A DNA stretch of 64,000 bases from contig NC_021172.1 in the NCBI RefSeq assembly GCF_000230975.2, positions 620,001 through 684,000 on the forward strand, given 5' to 3'. Under the pieces are notes generated by a model. That model saw only the letters and a list, made by a program, of their open reading frames with translations. It made no database searches and had not been told where the DNA came from. A program made the position numbers and the translations under genes. The stretch is from Hyphomicrobium denitrificans 1NES1. GTDB lineage: Bacteria; Pseudomonadota; Alphaproteobacteria; Rhizobiales; Hyphomicrobiaceae. Position 1 is the stretch's first letter; every line of letters starts with the position of its first letter. Positions 8,974 to 17,873 of the stretch are shown in pieces.

Positions 8974-9702
8974 TTAGCCTTTCTTGCGCCTCACATCGCA
9001 TGCGAAAATATAACCGATACTGCGGATAGACTTAATTTTTGCCGATGCGCCTGGACCCGAGTCAATTTTACGGCGGAGTCTACTCACCAAGGCGTCAATC
9101 GAGCGGTCAAGCGGCGAGTAGTCGTGGCCCTTTAACAGGTCCATGATCTCATCGCGTGTGAGCGCGCGATGCGGGCGCCGAACAAATATCTCTAGAAGGT
9201 TAAACTCCGCCGTCGTCAGCTCGCGCAGGGCGCCTTTTTCATCCTTCATCTCTCGGCTTGTCAAATCCATTGTCCAGCCTGCGAACTCGTAAACTTCGTG
9301 CGCTGGGGAAGGAGTGGCCAAGGCCGCCCTGTTGCTTCCTTCGTGTCGTCTCAAGACGGAGCGAACGCGGGCAAGAACCTCCCGCAAGTTAAAGGGCTTC
9401 GAGATGTAATCGTCGGCTCCGATCTCAAGACCGACGATACGGTCGACGGTATCGCCCTTGCCTGAGACCATGACGATGGGAACATCGTGCCGCGCACGTA
9501 TTTCGCGTGCGAGACAGAGTCCATCTTCCTGGCCAAGAGATAGGTCGAGCGTGACGAGGCTCACCGTATCGTGCTCGAGAGCGGCACGCGTCGCCGCTCC
9601 ATCCGCGGCTTCTGCGACGGTATACCCTTCTCGTTCGAAGCACGTCCTCAACAGACGCCGGATTTCGGGTTCGTCGTCAACGACAAGTATTTTCGTTGTC
9701 AC
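8974..9702 (-). CDS. OmpR/PhoB-family response regulator
   Basis: A 242-residue DNA-binding response regulator. The receiver domain (1-120) has the acidic pair in VVDDEPEI, the phospho-acceptor Asp in TLDLSLGQ, and Lys in ISKPFN. The winged-helix trans_reg_C domain spans about 140-238 (LTTAEFNLLEIFVRRPHRAL). GTG 9702 has GGAGAG six bases upstream. No histidine kinase gene adjoins it on this strand; the FixL-like hybrid kinase at 6325-8217 is a possible partner. It is divergent from the FixK-like gene over a 145-bp spacer in which I see no FNR box. Confidence 0.92.
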   Translation of the reverse strand: MTTKILVVDDEPEIRRLLRTCFEREGYTVAEAADGAATRAALEHDTVSLVTLDLSLGQEDGLCLAREIRARHDVPIVMVSGKGDTVDRIVGLEIGADDYISKPFNLREVLARVRSVLRRHEGSNRAALATPSPAHEVYEFAGWTMDLTSREMKDEKGALRELTTAEFNLLEIFVRRPHRALTRDEIMDLLKGHDYSPLDRSIDALVSRLRRKIDSGPGASAKIKSIRSIGYIFACDVRRKKG

Positions 9703-9847
9703 GTCAGCTCTCCGAGGCCTGGCGCGGTGGAGTTTCGAATTACAAATTGTTACAATTATTCACTGTTCGCGCATACCCGCGCGATCCTTGGCCGCTTCTA
9801 TGCCGACCGATCGATGAAGCCTTTCGGCAGAGCCAAGGAGAGCGGAT

Positions 9848-10546
9848 ATGTTGGGCGCAACGGGTGTTCATGATGTTGTTCCGTACAATCCTTATGCGGG
9901 GCTGTCGAGCGAGGAGAGACCTTGCGCCCGGCAGCGCGATGGGTTTGAGAATGCCACATTCCGGAAGATCGGAGCCAAAGAATACGTTTTCTGTGACGGC
10001 GACCCGAGGACGCACATTTTCTACGTTGAGCAAGGGGTCATTGCGCTGTCGAAAATTCTGGGGGATGGCCGCCGGCAAGTCATCGACTTCGCATACCCGG
10101 GGGATTACATCGGCCTTGGCCTCCTCAAAGAGTACATTTTCGATGCTCAAGCGACCTGCCTCGCTAAGGTTAAGTGCATCCCGGCGTCGGCACTGGAACA
10201 GGCGGCTGCGTCCGATCCAGACCTCGCATTGAAGCTTTACAAGGCGGTATCGGCGGAGCTTACAACCGCTCGAAATCTCCTTGTCTGTGTCGGCCAAGGC
10301 ACCGCAATGGAGCGGATCGCCATGTTTCTGGTCAGGCTGCGCAATCGCGCAGCGATCTCCGGCGCCAACGACGGCGTTTTCAGTCTGCTGATGCGCCGCT
10401 CCGACATCGCAGATCTTCTGGGTCTGACGATCGAGACGGTCAGCCGAACGCTGACGAAGTTGCGCGGTATGCATGTCATCGACATCGTCAATGCGACTGA
10501 GATCCATGTTCTTGACGAGGACAAGCTGGAGCAGCTGGCCGCTTGA
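9848..10546 (+). CDS. Crp/Fnr-family regulator of FixK type
   Basis: A 232-residue transcription factor: a cyclic-nucleotide-binding-like beta-roll (about 25-145), a dimerisation helix, and a C-terminal helix-turn-helix RSDIADLLGLTIETVSRTL. The E-x-x-S-R recognition residues are those of FNR and FixK, which read TTGA half-sites. The N-terminal CX2CX5C cluster of oxygen-sensing FNR is absent, so it should not bind a 4Fe-4S cluster. That makes it FixK-like and dependent on upstream signalling. ATG 9848 has GGAG eight bases upstream. It is the best candidate to bind the TTGA-N6-TCAA boxes spread over the window; that link is inferred. Confidence 0.88.
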   Translation: MLGATGVHDVVPYNPYAGLSSEERPCARQRDGFENATFRKIGAKEYVFCDGDPRTHIFYVEQGVIALSKILGDGRRQVIDFAYPGDYIGLGLLKEYIFDAQATCLAKVKCIPASALEQAAASDPDLALKLYKAVSAELTTARNLLVCVGQGTAMERIAMFLVRLRNRAAISGANDGVFSLLMRRSDIADLLGLTIETVSRTLTKLRGMHVIDIVNATEIHVLDEDKLEQLAA

Positions 10547-10554
10547 GCGTTAAG

Positions 10555-10572
10555 GATCGTGAACGATCTTTT
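10555..10572 (+). terminator. Possible terminator after the fixK-like gene
   Basis: GATCGT-GA-ACGATC followed by TTTT, starting about 9 bp after the stop. The stem is short (6 bp), so this is a weak candidate. Confidence 0.4.
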
Positions 10573-10923
10573 ACTTAATGCTTATCGCAGGTGCCTTTTC
10601 CGACGCCGACCAACGACAGCGTTTCCACGCGGGGGCAGTATTGCTCCCGCCCGGGATCGCTGAAGTTACATGCCATCGAAGCGTTTCCATTCCGGAGCCC
10701 GGCGCACGTGTTTCGCAAGCTTTCAAGAATTTTTGCCGATACGCACTCGATACGAGGCCTTACGATACATGAGGAACCTTGCTTCACTTCCATATCTTTA
10801 TTTTCTGGGACGCGTGCTTCGGCTTATTCGATTTCCAGTCTGTTGATCTGCCGCAAGTGCAAGTGTGCCGTCCTATAATTAGTTGAGTATCTCAAATCGC
10901 GAGACGAGCGCGATGGTGCGAGC
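10573..10923. other. Intergenic stretch without a convincing gene
   Basis: About 350 bp between the FixK-like gene and the PCMT fusion. A minus-strand frame at 10575-10793 could encode 72 residues with six cysteines but has no Shine-Dalgarno and no recognisable family. TTGAGTATCTCAA at 10883-10895 is a perfect 13-bp palindrome 35 bp before the next start; it is one base too short for an FNR box. Confidence 0.4.
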
Positions 10924-12939
10924 ATGAAGCACGACACCGATTACCAAGAAGCCGAACGAAGACAGTTTGTCGGAAAACAGATCGAGGCGCGCGGCGTGCG
11001 CGACCAGCTCGTGCTCTATGCCATGCGGAAGGTTCGGCGCGAACTGTTCGTGCCGAAGGAACTCCGAGCCGAAGCTTATGAGGATAGCCCTCTTCCCATC
11101 GGATCGGGCCAGACGATTTCACAACCCTATATCGTAGCGTTCATGATCGAGGCCCTGGCGCTCCAGGGTGGAGAGAAGGTACTGGAGATCGGTGCCGGCT
11201 CAGGATACGCGGCGGCCGTTCTTTCACAGATCGCAGGCGATGTTTTCACCGTCGAGCGCGTTGGCGAGCTTGCGCGACGAGCGGCTGCGAACCTGAAAAA
11301 GGCAGGTTGCGAGAGGGTCCACGTTCGTCACGCGGATGGTACCGAGGGTTGGGCGGAAGAAGCGCCGTTCGATGCGATACTCGTATCGGCTGGCGCCCCT
11401 GACGTGCCAACGTCGCTGATGCGCCAATTGAGGGTAGGCGGGCGCATGGTCATTCCGATTGGAAGGAACCCGCGCGCACAAGAGCTCATTCGCATCACGC
11501 GTGCTGCAGAGGACGACTTCCAGCGCGAGGATATTGCAGATGTCCGTTTCGTGCCGTTGATCGGCAAGGAGGGCTGGGAAAGCGAAGACGACGGATGGCA
11601 GGCACACCCTCCGCGCGTCATTCAGACGAGACCAGCGATGAGTGTCTCACTGCCGGGGCTCATCGCAAAAAAAGCGCATGTGTTCCCGGATTTGAAGAAT
11701 GTCGATCTCGAATCGCTGGAACGGCGGATCGGAGCGGCGCGCGTTGTGCTCATCGGCGAGGCGACCCACGGCACGTCAGAATTCTACAGAATGCGAGCGC
11801 GTATTACACGGCGACTGATCGAGTCCAAGGGTTTCAATATCGTTGCCGCGGAGGCGGACTGGCCCGATGCTGCGCGCATCGATCACTATATCCGTCATCG
11901 CGATGTGCCGCGATCCGAATGGACGGCATTTGCGCGCTTCCCGACCTGGATGTGGCGAAATCAGGAAACCCGGACGTTCGTCGACTGGCTGCATAAACGC
12001 AATGCGACGTTGGAATATGAAAAGCGCACCGCGTTCTACGGATTGGATCTTTACAGTCTTTACAACTCTGTGCGTGTCGTCATCAGCTACCTGGAATCGG
12101 TCGACCCGGACCTCGCTGAAGTGGCACGTCAGCGTTACGGATGTCTGATGCCGTGGGAAGCGGATCCGGCAGCCTACGGTCACGCGGCTTTGACAGGCGC
12201 TTATCGTAAATGCGAGCAGGATGTCGCGCATTTGCTGGTCGAACTTCTGCAAAAGCAGCAAGCGTATTTAACTGGCGACGGTGATCGTTTTTTCGATGCT
12301 GCGCAGAATGCGCGTCTCGTCGCGAATGCCGAGCGTTACTATCGCGTGATGTATTACGGATCCCGCGCGTCCTGGAATTTGCGCGACAGCCACATGTTCG
12401 AGACTCTAAAACATGTGCTCCATTTCCATGGGCCCGACGCGAAGGTGATCGTCTGGGCACACAACTCCCATGTCGGAGATGCATCCGCGACGGAAATGAG
12501 TCGGCGCGGCGAATACAACATCGGGCAGCTTTGCCGGCAATATTTCGATCCCGAATGCTATTCCATTGGCTTCGGAACAAACGACGGGACCGTTGCGGCC
12601 GCCTCGGCATGGGATGGTCCGATGCAGGTCATGAACATCCGCCCCGCACATCCACAGAGCTACGAACGACTTTTTCACCTCACGAACGCACCGGCATTGA
12701 TGCTGCCACTCAAAGGAAGGACTCAGGAGGATCTCGTCGGAAGATTGATGAAGCCGCTGCTCGAACGCGCGATCGGCGTGATCTACCGCCCCGAGAGCGA
12801 GCTTGCCAGTCATTACTTCGAAGCGAAGCTGCCGCTGCAATTCGATGAATACATCTGGATCGACCGGACCTCGGCCATACATCCGCTGGAAGTTCTGGAG
12901 GTCGAGGGAATGCCCGAAACATATCCGTTCGGAGTCTAA
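10924..12939 (+). CDS. Protein-isoaspartate methyltransferase fused to erythromycin-esterase-like domain
   Basis: A 671-residue fusion. Residues 1-220 form a PCMT domain: LPIGSGQTISQPYIVAFM is the PCMT entry motif and VLEIGAGSGYAAAVL binds S-adenosylmethionine. It should methylate isoaspartyl residues in aged proteins. Residues about 240-660 form an erythromycin esterase-like (EreA/B, DUF-type) domain with RVVLIGEATHGTSEFYRMR, AAEADWPDAARID and VIVWAHNSHVGD, carrying the conserved Glu and His residues. Native members outside antibiotic-resistance plasmids have no settled substrate, so I do not infer drug resistance. A universal stress gene starts 2 bp after the stop, which suggests a protein-repair and survival operon. 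Confidence 0.9.
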   Translation: MKHDTDYQEAERRQFVGKQIEARGVRDQLVLYAMRKVRRELFVPKELRAEAYEDSPLPIGSGQTISQPYIVAFMIEALALQGGEKVLEIGAGSGYAAAVLSQIAGDVFTVERVGELARRAAANLKKAGCERVHVRHADGTEGWAEEAPFDAILVSAGAPDVPTSLMRQLRVGGRMVIPIGRNPRAQELIRITRAAEDDFQREDIADVRFVPLIGKEGWESEDDGWQAHPPRVIQTRPAMSVSLPGLIAKKAHVFPDLKNVDLESLERRIGAARVVLIGEATHGTSEFYRMRARITRRLIESKGFNIVAAEADWPDAARIDHYIRHRDVPRSEWTAFARFPTWMWRNQETRTFVDWLHKRNATLEYEKRTAFYGLDLYSLYNSVRVVISYLESVDPDLAEVARQRYGCLMPWEADPAAYGHAALTGAYRKCEQDVAHLLVELLQKQQAYLTGDGDRFFDAAQNARLVANAERYYRVMYYGSRASWNLRDSHMFETLKHVLHFHGPDAKVIVWAHNSHVGDASATEMSRRGEYNIGQLCRQYFDPECYSIGFGTNDGTVAAASAWDGPMQVMNIRPAHPQSYERLFHLTNAPALMLPLKGRTQEDLVGRLMKPLLERAIGVIYRPESELASHYFEAKLPLQFDEYIWIDRTSAIHPLEVLEVEGMPETYPFGV

Positions 12940-12940
12940 G

Positions 12941-13768
12941 ATGCAGTATCAGACAATATTGTTGAGCCTCAATGACGAGCCGCGCGTGCCGAATCTCGTC
13001 AGTGCGGCGCTGTCACTCATGGGCGATAACGCGCACATCATCGGTCTTTACGCAATGCCGGCAGTGGTCCCTCCGCAGGAGATCATTGGCGCGGGAGACA
13101 GGTCGTGGCTGGATGAGCAACTGCGCGCGTTCGAGGAGCAGGCAGGGCGTGTAAAGAATAAATTTGAAGGTTTGTTCAAAGACCGTCCGGCAACCCATGA
13201 ATGGCGCTTCGATAACTCGAGCTTCGATGCAACCGTTGCGGATTCGGTCATTGAGCACGGCCGTGCGGCAGATCTGATTGTTACGAGCCGGGCATCGAGA
13301 AACGGATGGATCGATGATGTTGCCGAACGGGCTGCCATCGAGAGCGGGCGTCCGGTTATCGTTCTACCGGAAGAAGGCGACTTGCTATCGATTGGCACGG
13401 AAATCACCATCGCCTGGAAAAGTTCGAAAGAGGCGGCACGCGCTGTTTTCGATGCTTTGCCATTGCTGCGCAAAGCGCGACACGTGCGCCTTCTGACCGT
13501 TGTCGAAGATGGCATCGATGCTGATCGTGCTTCCAGAGCCCAGCTCGTGGCCTCGCTCTCGAGGCACGGCGTCGAGGCCGAGATCGAATCCATCCCGAAG
13601 ATCGGGTTGTCCCCCGGAGATGCCCTTCTGGATTACGCTAAGCGCCGAAATCAGAACCTGCTTGTCATGGGGCTCTACGGGCATTCCCGATTCCGGGAAT
13701 TCTTTTTAGGCGGGGCATCGCGCGACGTGCTTAGCGACGTGTCCGTTCCAGTATTGCTATCGCACTAG
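12941..13768 (+). CDS. Universal stress protein with two Usp domains
   Basis: A 275-residue tandem UspA protein: domain 1 about residues 1-145, domain 2 about 150-275. The second domain ends with the nucleotide-binding signature GLYGHSRFREFFLGGASR (G-2x-G-9x-G-S/A type). The first domain lacks a clear copy, so only one half is likely to bind ATP. ATG 12941 follows GGAGTCTAAG and lies 1 bp after the preceding stop codon, so it is translated with the PCMT fusion. Such proteins are commonly induced under hypoxia or carbon limitation. Confidence 0.92.
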   Translation: MQYQTILLSLNDEPRVPNLVSAALSLMGDNAHIIGLYAMPAVVPPQEIIGAGDRSWLDEQLRAFEEQAGRVKNKFEGLFKDRPATHEWRFDNSSFDATVADSVIEHGRAADLIVTSRASRNGWIDDVAERAAIESGRPVIVLPEEGDLLSIGTEITIAWKSSKEAARAVFDALPLLRKARHVRLLTVVEDGIDADRASRAQLVASLSRHGVEAEIESIPKIGLSPGDALLDYAKRRNQNLLVMGLYGHSRFREFFLGGASRDVLSDVSVPVLLSH

Positions 13769-13796
13769 GAGCTGGACACCGCAGACGGAGGTGACA

Positions 13797-14147
13797 TTGA
13801 AACACTATCGAAACAGGCGGGTGTGCTATGGAGTCGCGATGGCCACCGGGTTTATGCTATCGCTTTCAGCTTACGCGCAGGAGCCAGGCGATGCGCAGAC
13901 AGGTTACGCCTTCGCACAGCGAAATTGCGCAGAGTGTCATGCTGTCAGGCGCGGTCAAACAGAATCTCCAAATCAGGATGCGCCGAGCTTCGAGAGCGTC
14001 GCCAAGACGCGTGGTATGACGGGACGGGCACTCGTTGTCTGGTTACAGACCTCGCATCCCACGATGCCGAATTTTCTCATTCCAGAAAAGGATCGTGACG
14101 ACGTCGTCGCATATATCCTGAGTCTGAAGCCCGTGCCGGCGCAATGA
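13797..14147 (+). CDS. Small periplasmic c-type cytochrome
   Basis: A 116-residue exported monoheme cytochrome c. The N-terminus (to about residue 28, ending AYAQ) is a signal peptide. The heme motif is C44-A-E-C47-H48, and the distal Met is probably in HPTMPNF. TTG 13797 has GGAGG five bases upstream; a GTG at 13791 overlaps that ribosome site and is less likely. It lies 28 bp after the Usp gene. An electron-carrier role is inferred; no oxidase genes are near. Confidence 0.85.
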   Translation: MKHYRNRRVCYGVAMATGFMLSLSAYAQEPGDAQTGYAFAQRNCAECHAVRRGQTESPNQDAPSFESVAKTRGMTGRALVVWLQTSHPTMPNFLIPEKDRDDVVAYILSLKPVPAQ

Positions 14148-14193
14148 GGGAGTGGTATACGAGATATCCGGGCTCTCCTGCATTCAACCGGAC

Positions 14194-14550
14194 TCACGGT
14201 TTGTTTGGTGTGGCCTGTTTGAGACTGTCGAGATAGGCCAGAATCGCGCCGATCTCGTCGGGCTGGAACACAAATTCCGGCATGTCCGGATGCCCGGAAA
14301 CGATGCCCTCGCCTAACGCTTCGGCGAGATCTTCCACGGGATACCGCTTGACGATATCACGAAATGGCGGCGCTTGCGGGTGATGGCTCTTATCGGTCAT
14401 TTCAATTGCATGGCATCGCATGCACTTTTTCTGAAGGATTGCTTTGCCGCGATCGATATCGCTGGACTGGGCGCAAAGGCCGGTGGCTGAGAGGCTTAGT
14501 GCGGAGAAGATGCACGCAGTCAATAGCGGCGGCCAGGCAAAAGAAGGCAT
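14194..14550 (-). CDS. Small periplasmic c-type cytochrome
   Basis: A 118-residue monoheme cytochrome c of the same general type as its convergent neighbour. The signal peptide ends near ATGLCAQ (residue 28), the heme motif is C43-M-R-C46-H47, and the likely Met ligand is in GHPDMPEFVF. ATG 14550 has GAGGA eight bases upstream; two earlier in-frame ATGs lack a ribosome site. An FNR-like box lies 77 bp upstream in the divergent promoter shared with the Mla genes. Confidence 0.87.
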   Translation of the reverse strand: MPSFAWPPLLTACIFSALSLSATGLCAQSSDIDRGKAILQKKCMRCHAIEMTDKSHHPQAPPFRDIVKRYPVEDLAEALGEGIVSGHPDMPEFVFQPDEIGAILAYLDSLKQATPNKP

Positions 14551-14620
14551 TCCGCTGCTTCCTCGCATAAGCTTGCTAACTCCGGAGCGGGCAATAAAGG
14601 CTCTGGCCGATATGTAGTCG

Positions 14621-14634
14621 TTGACAGGTATCAA
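14621..14634. promoter_or_regulatory. FNR/FixK-like box in the cytochrome/mlaE divergent promoter
   Basis: TTGACAGGTATCAA matches TTGAY-N4-ATCAA. Its centre is 77 bp from the cytochrome start and 134 bp from the mlaE start. Confidence 0.58.
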
Positions 14635-14761
14635 CGCCCAGGAAAAACATTACCGCATAATCTCAGCAATCATCTCGATCAACGTCGTAACTATGGATTG
14701 AGCCGTTCGGATCGGATGATAAAAGTGGCCTGTCAAAGATCTGGAAGCCTTGGAGGCTGCT

Positions 14762-15883
14762 TTGAAAAGTGAGCTGCTGCAGCCCGTTGACGAAGGCGGC
14801 GGATTGAAGCTCAAGGCAAGAGGGGCCTGGACAGCGGATCACGCATCTGAACTCGACGATATCGTGCAAGGATTCGTGGGCACGCGATCTTTCAGGATAG
14901 ATGCGACGGGTATCGAAGCGCTCGATACATTCGGTGCTCGGACGCTCGATCGGCTGGTACGCAGCTCTGCAATAGAGGCCCATGACGTTTCTCTACTCGG
15001 CCTGCCGCAGCGCTATGGCGATTTATTCGATCGCGTAAGGCAAGCTGCCGACAAACCATATGAGGCCGCTGGAGCTGGTTGGCGGCTAAGTGCTGGCATA
15101 AGCGTCATCTGGCAAAACATTGTCCGCATGGGCGTTGGCTTTTTAGACTTCCTGGCGATGCTGGGAGAGATAGGCAACGCCGCATTCCGCGTGTCTCTCA
15201 ATCCGCGGAGCTTCCGCTTTACGTCGGCCGTCAACCAGCTTGATCGTGTTGGTTGGCAGGCCGTTCCGATCATTCTTCTGATCACATTTCTGATCGGCTG
15301 CATTATCGCGCAGCAGGGCTTCTTCCATTTCCGCAAGTTCGGTGCGGATGAATATGTCGTCGACATGGTCGGCATACTCATCCTGCGCGAGATTGGCGTC
15401 CTGATCGTGGCGATCATGGTCGCCGGCCGATCCGGAAGCGCCTACACCGCCGAGCTTGGGTCGATGAAGATGCGCGAGGAAATTGACGCATTGCGAACCA
15501 TGGGCCTCGATCCTGTCGAAATCCTCGTGCTTCCCCGCGTCGTGGCATTGATCGTTGCTCTGCCGATACTCGATTTTCTAGGCTCCATGGCCGCGCTCTA
15601 CGGCAGCGGACTTACCGCTTGGCTTTACGGGCATATGAGCCCCGAGATATTCATCGCCCGCCTGAAAGACGCGATCTCGATTACCCATTTCAAGGTCGGC
15701 ATCATCAAGGCGCCGTTCATGGCGCTGGCGATCGGAGCGGTGGCGTGCGCCGAAGGCTTTGCCGTCAAGGGCAGCGCGGAATCTCTCGGACGCCAAACTA
15801 CGTCGTCCGTCGTCAAATCGATATTTCTTGTGATCGTGTTGGACGGATTGTTCGCCATTTTCTTTGCGTCGATCGGGATGTGA
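14762..15883 (+). CDS. mlaE: MlaE-family lipid ABC transporter permease with STAS domain
   Basis: Membrane permease of an Mla/Mce-type phospholipid transport system, 373 residues. The N-terminal 110 residues form a STAS-like domain (MlaB function fused in cis, FRIDATGIEALDTFGARTL). The MlaE permease follows with five or so helices; MVAGRSGSAYTAELGSM and GSMKMREEIDALRTMG are diagnostic. TTG 14762 has GGAGG five bases upstream; a TTG at 14750 would place that motif inside the coding region. mlaF and mlaD follow directly. The system should move phospholipids between the outer and inner membranes. Confidence 0.9.
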   Translation: MKSELLQPVDEGGGLKLKARGAWTADHASELDDIVQGFVGTRSFRIDATGIEALDTFGARTLDRLVRSSAIEAHDVSLLGLPQRYGDLFDRVRQAADKPYEAAGAGWRLSAGISVIWQNIVRMGVGFLDFLAMLGEIGNAAFRVSLNPRSFRFTSAVNQLDRVGWQAVPIILLITFLIGCIIAQQGFFHFRKFGADEYVVDMVGILILREIGVLIVAIMVAGRSGSAYTAELGSMKMREEIDALRTMGLDPVEILVLPRVVALIVALPILDFLGSMAALYGSGLTAWLYGHMSPEIFIARLKDAISITHFKVGIIKAPFMALAIGAVACAEGFAVKGSAESLGRQTTSSVVKSIFLVIVLDGLFAIFFASIGM

Positions 15884-15887
15884 GGTC

Positions 15888-16676
15888 ATGGGGGAGTTCG
15901 GCAATCCAATCATTCGCGTGCGAGACCTTGTCGTCGGCTTTAATGAAGTCACCGTCCTCAATCACGTTTCCCTGGATCTCTTTCGCGGAGAGATCCTGGG
16001 GCTTGTCGGGGGTTCAGGAAGCGGCAAGTCGGTACTACTGCGGACGATCATCGGCCTGCTGCAGAAGAGGCAGGGTTCGATCGAGATCCTCGGCAACGAC
16101 ATCGACGGCATGAGCTACGAAGAAAGGCGCGGAATCGAGCGACGCTGCGGCGTTCTCTTCCAGCACGGAGCGCTATTCTCCTCCCTTACGGTTTTAGAGA
16201 ATGTCCAGTTTCCGATGCGCGAATACTTGAGCATCTCGCAGAAATTCATGGACGACGTCGCTCTTGCGAAGCTCGATATGGTTGGCCTCAATGCCGGGGA
16301 CGCGGAGAAGTATCCTTCAGAACTTTCCGGAGGCATGACCAAGCGCGCGGCTCTTGCCCGCGCACTGGCGCTCGATCCGGAGATTGTTTTTCTCGACGAA
16401 CCAACGTCCGGCCTCGATCCCATTTCCGCAAGTGAGTTTGACGCATTGATCCGCACGCTACAACAAACCCTCGGCCTGACGGTCTTCATGGTGACGCACG
16501 ATCTGGCAAGCCTGGCCAATATCTGTGATCGCATTGCCGCGCTCGTAAACGGCAGAATTGTCGCCACGGGGCCGCTTGAAGCGATGAAGTCATCGACAGA
16601 TCCTTGGGTGCGAACGTACTTCAGCGGAAGAAGAGCGCAGCGTGTTTCTGCAGGCGACGCGAGTCAGCACGGGTGA
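15888..16676 (+). CDS. mlaF: MlaF-family lipid ABC transporter ATPase
   Basis: A 262-residue ATPase subunit. Walker A GGSGSGKSVLLRTI, signature ELSGGMTKRAALARAL (the SGGM form is typical of MlaF), Walker B IVFLDEPTSGLDP, and H-loop MVTHD are all present. ATG 15888 lies 4 bp after the mlaE stop. It supplies energy for lipid movement by MlaE with the MlaD ring. The length is normal. Confidence 0.92.
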   Translation: MGEFGNPIIRVRDLVVGFNEVTVLNHVSLDLFRGEILGLVGGSGSGKSVLLRTIIGLLQKRQGSIEILGNDIDGMSYEERRGIERRCGVLFQHGALFSSLTVLENVQFPMREYLSISQKFMDDVALAKLDMVGLNAGDAEKYPSELSGGMTKRAALARALALDPEIVFLDEPTSGLDPISASEFDALIRTLQQTLGLTVFMVTHDLASLANICDRIAALVNGRIVATGPLEAMKSSTDPWVRTYFSGRRAQRVSAGDASQHG

Positions 16677-16678
16677 GC

Positions 16679-17830
16679 ATGGCTATGGAAAATAGAGCTC
16701 GTTATATTCTCGTTGGTCTCTTTACGCTCGCCGTTATCGCCGCTGGCTTCGCTTTCACCTATTGGCTCAATACTGCGGGCGCTCTTCAGCAACGATCGTA
16801 CTATCGAATTCGCTACCAGAATTCCGTGGCGGGGCTGCTCGTTGGCTCTGCTGTGCAGTTCAACGGCGTCCGCGTCGGGGAGGTAACGGCTCTCGACCTC
16901 AGTCCGGATAATCCTAAGGACGTTGTCGTCACGGTGGCGATCACGCCGTCGACACCGGTGCGTGCCGATACCAAAGCCGGAATTGCCTTTCAGGGCTTGA
17001 TGGGTGCGCCTGCGGTTGCGCTTGCTGGTGGATCGGGTGCGCCGCTGTCCTCAGAAACGTCCTCTGCGGATATGCCTGTTCTGGTGGCAGAACCGAATGC
17101 TGGAGAAACGATGACGGAGGCCGCGCTCGCCGCGCTGCACCGGGTCGATGCCGTTGTCTCGGAAAACGCCGCGCCGCTGAAGAGCACGATGGCCAATCTC
17201 AGCAAGTTCACAGATGCGCTGGCGCGCAATTCCGATCGCGTTGATGGTATTCTCGCAGGCATCGAGCGTATGACCGGCGGCGCGTCGAAGGCGCAGAATG
17301 CCGCCTTTGATCTGGCGGCTGCGCGCACGTTCCCGAAATTCGAGAAGCCTGCCGTGGGGCTACTGATCGTACAATATCCGATAGCTGCCGCAATGCTCGG
17401 GCAGGATAAGATCCTGATCCGGGATGCGGGCGGGCTCAAGCCCTTTATTCCAGAGGCGAAGTGGAGCGACATGCTGCTGGAGGAGGTGCAATCGAGCTTT
17501 GTACGGAGTTTCGAGAACGCTGGCTTTCTGGGGCAGGTCTCACGGCCGGTCGAAGGTGCGACGCCAGATTTTCAGCTCGTAACGGATATTCGCAATTTTC
17601 AAATTCTTGCAGGGACGCCGGCAACTGCGGATGTCGAGTTCTCGACCAAGGTTCTTAATAGCGAAGGCCATGTCGCCGGCGCACGTCTTTTCCACGCCAA
17701 TAGCCCGCTACATTCCGAGGATGCTGTGGGCGCAGCCAGCGCGCTCAATGCGGCGTTTGGGTCGATGCTGCCCGATCTTGTGGTCTGGACATCGACAACC
17801 ATTGGCAACGTCGCTTCAACGCCGCACTAA
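16679..17830 (+). CDS. mlaD: MlaD/MCE-family lipid-binding protein
   Basis: A 383-residue periplasmic protein anchored by one N-terminal helix (about residues 8-29). The MCE domain (about 38-120) starts YYRIRYQNSVAGLLVGSAVQ and contains FNGVRVGEV. A long helical region and a C-terminal ABC-type lipoprotein-like part (DUF330/PqiC-like, about 220-375: VGLLIVQYPI, FVRSFENAGFLGQVSRP) follow, so it appears to be an MCE plus auxiliary-lipoprotein fusion. ATG 16679 is 2 bp after the mlaF stop. The fusion explains why no separate mlaC-like gene follows. Confidence 0.87.
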   Translation: MAMENRARYILVGLFTLAVIAAGFAFTYWLNTAGALQQRSYYRIRYQNSVAGLLVGSAVQFNGVRVGEVTALDLSPDNPKDVVVTVAITPSTPVRADTKAGIAFQGLMGAPAVALAGGSGAPLSSETSSADMPVLVAEPNAGETMTEAALAALHRVDAVVSENAAPLKSTMANLSKFTDALARNSDRVDGILAGIERMTGGASKAQNAAFDLAAARTFPKFEKPAVGLLIVQYPIAAAMLGQDKILIRDAGGLKPFIPEAKWSDMLLEEVQSSFVRSFENAGFLGQVSRPVEGATPDFQLVTDIRNFQILAGTPATADVEFSTKVLNSEGHVAGARLFHANSPLHSEDAVGAASALNAAFGSMLPDLVVWTSTTIGNVASTPH

Positions 17831-17873
17831 CCGATCAAAGCAGAACCGCCTAACCATGCGGGTTCGCTAGTCC

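Noticed and set aside
9848..10546. Oxygen-sensing FNR with a 4Fe-4S cluster
   Set aside because: The N-terminal cysteine cluster is missing; the scattered cysteines do not fit CX2CX5C plus a central Cys.
10575..10793. 72-residue Cys-rich minus-strand frame
   Set aside because: No Shine-Dalgarno, no signal peptide and no family resemblance; kept only as a note in the gap entry.
10883..10895. TTGAGTATCTCAA palindrome before the PCMT fusion as an FNR box
   Set aside because: The arms are separated by 3 bp, not 4, so it does not fit the FNR/FixK helical spacing.
11640..12939. Erythromycin resistance gene
   Set aside because: The esterase-like domain is fused to a protein-repair enzyme in a chromosomal stress block; homology alone does not show macrolide hydrolysis.
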